In this document: positions 57,546 through 64,000 of the stretch, piece after piece
Numbering within the stretch: position 1 is the first letter of the stretch
Layout of the letters: the number at the start of each line of letters is the position of its first letter
Assembly: GCA_018622495.1 (NCBI GenBank)
Contig: CP076021.1
Span: 310,001-374,000 of the forward strand
Length of the DNA: 64,000 nucleotides
Origin: Mycoplasmatota bacterium
Lineage (GTDB): Bacteria; Bacillota_I; Bacilli_A; Acholeplasmatales; Acholeplasmataceae
Reading direction: 5' to 3'
Position numbers and translations under genes: made by a program
The notes under the pieces: generated by a model
Database searches by the model: none
What the model was told of the DNA's origin: nothing
The model's input: the letters and a program-made list of their open reading frames with translations, nothing else

Positions 57546-58579
57546 TGAAAAGCAAAAAATTAAGATTTATCATTATATTTGGATTATCGCTTGTCATCTC
57601 TTCCTTTTTCATTCCATGGGAACTTGCTTTGATGAGAATTACCCCTGCAGCAGATACAATTCAAATGGAAATTGATCGCGCAGTCGATAAACATGATTTA
57701 GATGGTGTATTAGTCTATGTTGATGATCAAAGTGAACAAATGACATATGCTGCAGGTTATGATAATCGCGATGAAAAGACAGCCATGGATGGGCATAAGT
57801 TATTTAAAATCGCGAGTATAAGTAAACTTTATATGGCGGTTGCTGCTGCTAAACTTATAGATGATAATCAATTAGATCTTAATGATACATTAAGTGACAT
57901 GTTGCCTCAATATAAAGATAGTATTGAATATGCAGATGAGATTACCTTACGTATGCTTATTCAGCATAGAAGTGGTATACCTAATTATATTGATGATCCA
58001 GACTTTCCTTGGGATAACTTACCTACAAATGTAGAAGATGTATTGGATTTAGTACTTTATGAAGATGCTAATTTTAAACCCGATAAAAAATATCAATATT
58101 CAAATACGAACTATTTATTATTAGCAATGATTATGGATGATGTTTTAGGATATGCACATGCAACATATATTAAAGAAAACATATTAGATCCACTTGGACT
58201 AGAAAATACATATTACTATTACAGTGAAGTAGACCCTAGTGATGTGATAAGTGGTTATACAGTAGGTTATGCATATGATCTTAAACCAAATGATCATATT
58301 ACACCAGGTGGAACAATGGTAGCAACCATCAAAGACGTTGCTACATTTATCAGAGCATTAAATGATGGTCGTGTATTTGATACAAATTCGGAAGCTGAAA
58401 TATATAAAGGTATTTATGTATATGAGCACACTGGATTACTTCCTGGATATGAAAGTATCGCAAGATATGATGAAGAAAACGATCGTGTTGTTATTGTCTT
58501 TATCAATACAAGTGGTGGTAACTCATGGGGAAAGATTGAAATCATATATGATAAAGTAGAAAAGATATTATCAAAATAA
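57542..58579 (+). CDS. serine hydrolase of the beta-lactamase class C/PBP4* family
   Basis: The 345-aa protein has an N-terminal signal anchor (LRFIIIFGLSLVISSFFIPW), then the SxxK motif FKIASISKLYMAVAAAKLID (about residue 94), the YxN motif YQYSNTNYLLLAMIMDD (about residue 184) and late HTGLLPGYESIARYD in place of the K-T-G box. It belongs to the family of secreted esterases/D,D-peptidases and need not be a drug-resistance enzyme. It overlaps the DUF4386 gene by 4 bp and closes the tetR operon. Confidence 0.88.
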   Translation: MMKSKKLRFIIIFGLSLVISSFFIPWELALMRITPAADTIQMEIDRAVDKHDLDGVLVYVDDQSEQMTYAAGYDNRDEKTAMDGHKLFKIASISKLYMAVAAAKLIDDNQLDLNDTLSDMLPQYKDSIEYADEITLRMLIQHRSGIPNYIDDPDFPWDNLPTNVEDVLDLVLYEDANFKPDKKYQYSNTNYLLLAMIMDDVLGYAHATYIKENILDPLGLENTYYYYSEVDPSDVISGYTVGYAYDLKPNDHITPGGTMVATIKDVATFIRALNDGRVFDTNSEAEIYKGIYVYEHTGLLPGYESIARYDEENDRVVIVFINTSGGNSWGKIEIIYDKVEKILSK

Positions 58580-58667
58580 AAATATATAGAAAAAATGAAT
58601 ATCATGTTTATACCAACATTAAAAAGTGTATAATAAAACTATATGAAATAAAGAAAGAAGTGAATTT

Positions 58668-59666
58668 ATGTATATTGCAAATAAAGATAGATATAAAAAG
58701 ATGACATATAATCGTGTGGGTAAAAGCGGATTATTATTACCACAGTTATCCCTAGGCTTTTGGCAAAACTTTGGTGAAGAAAAACCTTTTGAAGAAGTTA
58801 AAGAAATTGTATTAGCAGCTTTTGATCATGGGATTACACATTTTGATTTAGCAAATAATTATGGAATGCCATCAGGAAGTGCGGAAAGCAACTTAGGTAA
58901 AATTCTTTCAAATGAATTAAAACCATATAGAGATGAATTAATTATTTCAACTAAAGCAGGTTATTTTATGTGGGATGGTCCTTATGGAGATAGAGGAAGT
59001 AGAAAATATTTGTTTGCATCTCTAAATCAATCATTAGAAAGACTACAGTTACCATATGTTGATATCTTTTATCATCATCGTCCAGATTATGATACGCCCT
59101 TAGAAGAAACAATGAAAGCTTTAGCTGATATTGTTCATATGGGAAAAGCACTTTATGTAGGTATTAGTAATTATCCTGCTGATCGTGCTAGAGAAGCTAA
59201 AAAGATATTAAAATCTTTTGGTGTTGATTTACTCATTACACAACCAAGTTTTTCTATGTTTAATCGTTGGATTCAAGATGAAGGTTTAGTAGACGCAATG
59301 ATTGAAGAAGGCGTTGGTATTATTCCATTTAGTATTTTAGCTCAAGGGTTACTAACGAATAAGTATTTATATGGTATTCCTAAAGATTCACGTGCCGGTA
59401 AATCAAACGTACCATTTTTAAATGAAAAAGATGTTACACAAGATGTTTTAAATAAAGTAGTTAAGCTAAATGAAATAGCAAATAAACGAGGACAAACACT
59501 CGCGTAAATGACTGTTAGTTGGACATGTCAATCAAGAGGTATATCATCAGTCTTATTAGGTGTCAGTAAAATCTCACAACTATTAAGTAATTTAAAAGCA
59601 TTAAATCATTTATCTTTTACTAAAGAAGAGCTACAAGAAATAGATCATATACTTAAAACTGTATAA
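58668..59666 (+). pseudogene. aldo/keto reductase (YghZ/GPR type), interrupted by an in-frame TAA
   Basis: The 333-codon frame has AKR motifs: NRVGKSGLLLPQLSLGFWQN, HFDLANNYGMPSGSAESNLG (catalytic Asp/Tyr), IISTKAGYFMWDGPYGDRGS (catalytic Lys), YVDIFYHHRPDYDTPLEETM and GVGIIPFSILAQGLLTNKYL. A TAA at 59505-59507 (after GCG) falls in RGQTLA-stop-MTVSW, where this family has the conserved GQTLAQMALSW, so TAA stands exactly at a conserved Gln. The tail continues in frame (SRGISSVLLGVSKISQLLSN) to the true stop at 59664. Such enzymes reduce aldehydes with NADPH. Confidence 0.9.
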
Positions 59667-59670
59667 ATTT

Positions 59671-59704
59671 AAAAGTGGAACAAGTATCTTTTGTTCCACT
59701 TTTT
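59671..59704 (+). terminator. terminator after the aldo/keto reductase
   Basis: Stem AAAAGTGGAACAA/TTGTTCCACTTTT, then TTTG. Its position just after 59666 supports the longer gene through the internal TAA. Confidence 0.88.
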
Positions 59705-59843
59705 GTTATATTGTTTAATGGCTATATAAAGGCATATAGTTCTAATTAATCATAGGTTTATTGATAAAGTGTATCATGCATGCTATTATATATATAACGC
59801 GTCATCATAACAAATCGATTCAGCATCATGTAAAGGGGAAATA

Positions 59844-60782
59844 ATGAAATTTTTAAGCTATGTTCTAATTGTCCTATATTATACTATATTTTACTTTATT
59901 CAAGCATCATTAGGACAGGTTCAAGCTAGAGGGGATTTGTTCATATTTGTGTTCTTTGGATTTTTGCCCATTGCTTTAATGTTTATTGAAAGATTAAAAT
60001 CGCCAAAACAAGTTATCGTAAAATCTTTATGGTATGGTATTTTTATTATCATTAGTGATTTTATATTACGTACGATGGCAGTTAATCAAGAGCAACCATA
60101 TTGGTCATTAATAGATGATAGATATGTTGGTAATCAAATAAGAGGGTATAATATATTTCAATTAGGTTTAGATATATTAAAGGGATTATTTATAGTTTTA
60201 ATTTGGATTCTTATTATTGTATTTATTGTATTTTGTGTGAAACTGTTAATAAGATTATTTCAAAAATATAAATTGAATATAGGGCAAAGTATTATTTTTA
60301 CAGTCCTTACCCATTTAGTGTTAACTGTTTATATGAGTCTTATTTTAGATATAAGTGTGATGGAAGTATTACAGTCACATGTATTATTTCTTATTCCATT
60401 AAATGGCGTTCTTGGTGCACTTGTTAATTATGCTGCACTATTTGTACTTACGACAATTGTTGTATATGTTAAAGATAATACTGTAAAAATTAATCGTGTA
60501 TTTCATTTAGCATCTATATTCTATTTAGGTTATGCTTTATTCCAAATATTAATATTAATGAATCCATTGTTTTGGGCATTAAATATTAAATTAGGAATTA
60601 TGATTGATAGCATAGTTGCATTTAAATATTATTTTATGACTGTGATTGGTATCTGGTTTACAATATTTGCTTTTGGTATATCTAGAAATGATGATGATGT
60701 AGCAAAAGAAGTTATTTATGTTTATAAAGCGATTATTGTATTGATATTTTTCTCATATACTATCTTTAACATTTTAATTTAA
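59844..60782 (+). CDS. multi-span membrane protein, unknown
   Basis: The 312-aa protein has about eight spans (for example FLSYVLIVLYYTIFYFIQAS, ILIIVFIVFCVKLLIRLF, GQSIIFTVLTHLVLTVYMSL) and few charged residues. I recognise no domain. GGGGA precedes the ATG. It is isolated between the terminators at 59671 and 60809. Confidence 0.65.
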   Translation: MKFLSYVLIVLYYTIFYFIQASLGQVQARGDLFIFVFFGFLPIALMFIERLKSPKQVIVKSLWYGIFIIISDFILRTMAVNQEQPYWSLIDDRYVGNQIRGYNIFQLGLDILKGLFIVLIWILIIVFIVFCVKLLIRLFQKYKLNIGQSIIFTVLTHLVLTVYMSLILDISVMEVLQSHVLFLIPLNGVLGALVNYAALFVLTTIVVYVKDNTVKINRVFHLASIFYLGYALFQILILMNPLFWALNIKLGIMIDSIVAFKYYFMTVIGIWFTIFAFGISRNDDDVAKEVIYVYKAIIVLIFFSYTIFNILI

Positions 60783-60808
60783 TTAATTTTATTTAATATA
60801 TAAGTTGA

Positions 60809-60843
60809 AAGCTATTGTTTCTTATAAGGAACAATAGCTTTTT
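60809..60843 (+). terminator. terminator after the membrane protein
   Basis: Stem AAGCTATTGTT/AACAATAGCTT followed by TTT. Confidence 0.85.
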
Positions 60844-60929
60844 ATATTTTCCTTTGTTTTAAATGTATTCATGTTTTGTATTATTTATCGATAAGGTATA
60901 ATAATAGTAATAAAATTAAAGGAGTATCT

Positions 60930-61838
60930 ATGATGAAAGCAGTGACGCAATATAAATATGGAGGCGTAGACAAGCTCTATTTAGAAGATGCAGACAAACC
61001 AATCATTAAGGATGATGAAATTTTAATTGAAGTTTTTGCAGCTAATGTTTCTAGTGGGGATATGAAGATCAATACGTTAGATATTCATGTTTTATTAAGA
61101 CCAATGATAAGATTAGTTTTTGGCTTATTTGGGCCAAGAAAGAAAATCAGAGGTATTTCAGGTGCTGGTAGGGTGATTAAAGTAGGATCACGTGTAACTA
61201 AATATAAAAAAGGTGACAGAGTCAACTATATTAATTCTATGAATGCTGGTTGTATAGCAGAATATATTAGTTTAAAAGAAAAGTCTGTAATGGCTACTTT
61301 TAATGAAAATATAGATGATGTTAATGCAGCTCCGATTGCATTTGGTGCAATGACTGCACTACATTTCATCAATGAATCAACTGTAAAAACTGGAGATAAA
61401 ATACTTATTTATGGAGCAAGCGGTAGTGTTGGTACATATGCAGTACAACTTGCAAAATATTATGGAGCACATGTAACTGCAGTTTCAAGTAAAATAAATC
61501 ATAAGATATTAAAGTCTATTGGTGCTGATGATGTCATTGATTATCAAACAGAAGATATTAGAAAAAACAATCAATCATATGATTTAATATTTGATGCAGT
61601 AATGAAAATTTCTAAAAAACAAATAAAAACAATACTTACAAAAAATGGTACTTTTTTATCGGTTAAATCAATGACAAAAGAGTTGAGCACTAGAATCGAA
61701 TATTTAAATGCATTGCTAAGTGATCAAAAATTAACAACTGTATTAGATCATGTCTATGAACTCTCTGAGTTTAAAGAAGCCTTTGTTCATGTTTATTCCA
61801 AACATAAAGTAGGAAATGTTGTTATTAAGGTAAAATAG
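60930..61838 (+). CDS. quinone oxidoreductase-like MDR family protein
   Basis: The protein of about 302 aa has the zinc-free medium-chain dehydrogenase layout. The N-terminal GroES-like fold has MKAVTQYKYGGVDKLYLEDA and EILIEVFAANVSSGDMKINT, then GISGAGRVIKVGSRVTKYKK and GDRV. The NADP loop is ILIYGASGSVGTYAVQLAKY, and AVSSKINHKILKSIGADDVI follows. It probably reduces quinones or enones with NADPH. I chose the ATG at 60930 because AAAGGAG precedes it; an in-frame upstream ATG at 60876 lacks one. Confidence 0.9.
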   Translation: MMKAVTQYKYGGVDKLYLEDADKPIIKDDEILIEVFAANVSSGDMKINTLDIHVLLRPMIRLVFGLFGPRKKIRGISGAGRVIKVGSRVTKYKKGDRVNYINSMNAGCIAEYISLKEKSVMATFNENIDDVNAAPIAFGAMTALHFINESTVKTGDKILIYGASGSVGTYAVQLAKYYGAHVTAVSSKINHKILKSIGADDVIDYQTEDIRKNNQSYDLIFDAVMKISKKQIKTILTKNGTFLSVKSMTKELSTRIEYLNALLSDQKLTTVLDHVYELSEFKEAFVHVYSKHKVGNVVIKVK

Positions 61839-61923
61839 ACAAGTATAGAATTATACTTAAGATAATCATAAAAATGTGTTATAATATTGTGAAAATTATG
61901 AAAATATTTATATGACGAGGTGT

Positions 61924-62514
61924 ATGATGAGAATTGCTATATTTATATTGATTGGTGGACTTATTGGATGGATTACAAATAAGATTGCGATTAAGATGTT
62001 ATTTAGACCAATTAATCCACATAAAATATTGGGTATGAATTTTCAAGGAGTATTTCCAAGAAGAAAAGATCAGATTGCAAAATCACTTGCTGACATTATC
62101 GAACAAGAATTACTCTCAAAAGAAGATTTAATGAATCAAATGTTAAGTAAAGATAAAATTGAACAAATCAAAGAAAAACTAACGGTAGTGATGGTTAATA
62201 AATTGTCAGAAGCAATCCCACCTGCAATTTCAATGTTTATGGGTGGAGATGTGAAATCTTTCATTGAAAAATATATCAATAAACATGGTGATCATATTTT
62301 TGAGGAAATGCTTGATGAGTTTAAAAATGCTAGTTTAGAAAACATAGATATATATCACATGGTAAAAACACGGATTGATGAACTTGATTTTATTGAATTT
62401 GAAAAAATAATTTTTGGTTTGATGAATAAAGAATTAAGATTTATTGAAGTGATTGGTTTATTTTTAGGTGGATTCATAGGTGCAATTCAATATTTAATCA
62501 CAATGTTTTTATAA
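61924..62514 (+). CDS. DUF445 (YheB-like) membrane-associated protein
   Basis: The protein of about 196 aa starts RIAIFILIGGLIGWITNKIA, IKMLFRPINPHKILGMNFQG and VFPRRKDQIAKSLADIIEQE, the DUF445 signature ('G..iGw.TN..Ai..LF.P', 'G..P.r...ia'). A second hydrophobic stretch lies at the C-terminus (GLFLGGFIGAIQYLITMFL). The family is widespread in Firmicutes and of unknown function. Possible starts are 61912, 61924 and 61927; GACGAGGTG supports the latter two. Confidence 0.85.
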   Translation: MMRIAIFILIGGLIGWITNKIAIKMLFRPINPHKILGMNFQGVFPRRKDQIAKSLADIIEQELLSKEDLMNQMLSKDKIEQIKEKLTVVMVNKLSEAIPPAISMFMGGDVKSFIEKYINKHGDHIFEEMLDEFKNASLENIDIYHMVKTRIDELDFIEFEKIIFGLMNKELRFIEVIGLFLGGFIGAIQYLITMFL

Positions 62515-62538
62515 CAATTAGAAAAAGGGGTTCTATAA

Positions 62539-63090
62539 ATGGATGATAAATTAAGTCACTCTTGTAAGTATTTAGATCAAGCACTCACTTGTCCTAAGTA
62601 TGCTGAAAAGAATAACGAAGAAGATCACAGATCTTTAGCAACTATTGGAGATGCATTATTATCATTTTTATTTATGGATATCGTACGAGAAATCATTGAA
62701 AATGAAAATCAATCGAGTGAATATTTTACAGATTTTAAAGAACTTATTCAGGATAACGAGATATTAAATCAAATAGGTAAAAATCTTTTTATAGGAAGTA
62801 TTAAATCATATGATACTGATGAATTGGCTAAAAAAAGTTTTGCTACAACACTAGAAGCTTATATTTATGCATTATACTTATGTGAAGGTATTGATGCTGC
62901 AAAAAAATATATTAAACAAACAATTATGAAACAACTGTTAAATGAAAAAATAAAAAAACTAATATTTAAAGTACTAGAAGACAAAAAAACTAAATCTATT
63001 ACAGAAGGAAAAGATTATGATCTAACAATTTTTAATGTTAAACAATTTATTGAAACTTTGGAGCAAGAATATAAGCCAGATAAAAAGTAG
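62539..63090 (+). CDS. RNase III-domain-like protein with altered catalytic residues
   Basis: The 183-aa protein has an RNase III fold pattern: YLDQALTCPKYAEKNNEEDH, then RSLATIGDALLSFLFMDIVR (compare 'ERLEFLGDAVL'), and FATTLEAYIYALYLCEGIDA (compare 'ADtfEAliGAiyld.G'). The G-D and the second-motif E are kept. The E of LEF is replaced (LAT) and the D of 'AD' is replaced (AT). No dsRNA-binding domain follows. It may have reduced or shifted metal binding. GGGG precedes the ATG. It lies between DUF445 and DUF2130. Confidence 0.65.
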   Translation: MDDKLSHSCKYLDQALTCPKYAEKNNEEDHRSLATIGDALLSFLFMDIVREIIENENQSSEYFTDFKELIQDNEILNQIGKNLFIGSIKSYDTDELAKKSFATTLEAYIYALYLCEGIDAAKKYIKQTIMKQLLNEKIKKLIFKVLEDKKTKSITEGKDYDLTIFNVKQFIETLEQEYKPDKK

Positions 63091-63193
63091 ACATATAATT
63101 GTATCTAAAACTATGATTATTTAGGTGTATAATAAAAGTAAGTATTTTTAATAAGAATAGTTTTTGATTATATGTTTAAAAGGGGAGAAAAAG

Positions 63194-64000
63194 ATGAGCC
63201 AAATTAAATGTCCACATTGTGGGAAAGAATTTACAATTGATGAATCAAGCTACGCTGATATTGTCAATCAAATACGAACAAAAGAATTTAAAGCTGAAGT
63301 ACATGAACAACTAGAACAACTTAATCATATGAATGAAAAAAATATCGTTATAGAAAAATCGAAATTAGAAACCAAATATAAAGATGAACTTACAGTTAAA
63401 GAATCTTTTATACAAAAGTTACAAGCTAAGCTTGATATGCTTGATAAAGAAAAAGAGTTAGAAAAACAAAAAGCTATTGCAGAAAATGAAAAGAAAGTAC
63501 TTGAACTTTCAAATCAAATCGAAATTACAAAAAGAGAAAAAGAACTTGAAAAATCTTCATTAGAAGAAAAGTATAAAAATCAACTTTTAGCAAAAGATGA
63601 AACCATTGCTTTTTATAAAGATTTTAAAGCAAAACAATCAACTAAAATGGTTGGGGAATCATTAGAACAACATTGTGAAATAGAATTTAATAAAATAAGA
63701 TCAGTTGCTTTTCCAAATGCTTATTTTGGAAAAGATAATGATGCATCTACTGGATCGAAAGGCGATTTTATATTTCAAGAAAAAGATGAATTTGGTAATG
63801 AAATTATATCTATTATGTTTGAAATGAAAAACGAAAATGATACAACAGCAACCAAAAAGAAGAACAGAGACTTTTTAAAAGAACTTGATAAAGATAGAAA
63901 TCAAAAGAAATGTGAGTATGCTATTTTAGTATCTCTATTAGAAAGTGATAACGATCTTTATAATGAAGGTATCGTTGATGTTTCTCATGAATATCCTAAA
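63194..64000 (+). CDS. DUF2130-family protein, 3' end outside the window
   Basis: The start is MSQIKCPHCGKEFTIDESSY, with a CxxC zinc-like knuckle. A long coiled coil of Lys/Glu repeats follows from about residues 35 to 145, then the DUF2130 core (MVGESLEQHCEIEFNKIRSV, GSKGDFIFQEKDEFGNEIIS, IMFEMKNENDTTATKKKNRD, FLKELDKDRNQKKCEYAILV). The core resembles a restriction-nuclease-like fold. GGGGAG precedes the ATG. The frame is open to the window end. Confidence 0.9.
   Translation, partial: MSQIKCPHCGKEFTIDESSYADIVNQIRTKEFKAEVHEQLEQLNHMNEKNIVIEKSKLETKYKDELTVKESFIQKLQAKLDMLDKEKELEKQKAIAENEKKVLELSNQIEITKREKELEKSSLEEKYKNQLLAKDETIAFYKDFKAKQSTKMVGESLEQHCEIEFNKIRSVAFPNAYFGKDNDASTGSKGDFIFQEKDEFGNEIISIMFEMKNENDTTATKKKNRDFLKELDKDRNQKKCEYAILVSLLESDNDLYNEGIVDVSHEYPK

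Noticed and set aside
352-59507. Genetic-code change (TAA as sense codon throughout)
   Set aside because: TAA is the most common genuine stop here and is often followed by terminators and new ribosome sites. A global reassignment would run many genes together.
1-64000. Insertion sequences, transposases or prophage genes
   Set aside because: I saw no transposase, integrase, capsid or terminase motif in any frame of the window.

Overview
The window is AT-rich DNA that uses TAA, TAG and TGA as stops (TGA ends the 1688-aa helicase gene at 39649) and TGG for Trp. The gene content is Firmicute- or Mollicute-like: many small membrane proteins, LVGC/LNAC-type lipoproteins, DUF2130, DUF445, mini-RNase-III-like and MATE genes. 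An Acholeplasma/Izemoplasma-type organism with the standard code fits. That is an inference from composition and style; no marker gene such as rRNA is present.

Layout. (1) 1-2.1 kb: the 3' end of a large SF1 helicase/REase-like gene, broken by an internal stop and a frameshift. (2) 2.3-12.7 kb: a same-strand row of unrelated accessory genes (Phd/YefM antitoxin, small membrane protein, XRE-membrane-MacB-like fusion, photolyase plus DUF1905, an XRE-membrane pseudogene, a Fic protein, an intact XRE-membrane paralogue). Successive genes are separated by recurring intergenic modules: a roughly 90-bp repeat ending in a GGGTCACCA hairpin, a terminator, and a pair of 20-bp palindromes 79-80 bp apart. 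The layout resembles a cassette array. (3) 13-19 kb: proC, an SDR, an ArsC/Spx-like protein, and a TetR-MMPL exporter pair with a clear operator. (4) 19.4-39.7 kb: a defence island holding a CBASS cyclase with a Cap15-like effector, an FRG-domain protein, an XRE-membrane pair, a type I restriction-modification system with an extra half-HsdS and a SprT/YgjP metalloprotease, and two very large RecQ-like helicases. One of these helicases is a DnaQ-like exonuclease/RecQ/UvrD fusion. (5) 39.7-64 kb: LysR, a membrane hydrolase, a repeat-rich lipoprotein, malic enzyme, a CE2-like esterase, MATE, an AbiE-type toxin-antitoxin pair with twin operators, nitroreductase, DUF1847, a DUF1566 lipoprotein, a TetR-DUF4386-serine hydrolase operon, an aldo-keto reductase, a quinone-oxidoreductase-like MDR, DUF445, an RNase III-like protein and the start of a DUF2130 gene.

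The most unusual signal is a set of eight single in-frame TAA codons that interrupt seven otherwise full-length genes. Seven of the eight follow an NCG codon, and five of those follow GCG. At least one replaces a Gln that is conserved in its family. No genuine terminal TAA that I inspected follows NCG. This could be systematic sequence error, a C-to-T hotspot, or real recoding. Other candidates for novelty are the cassette-like intergenic modules, a leader RNA with compensatory base changes upstream of two XRE-membrane genes, and the paired giant helicases.
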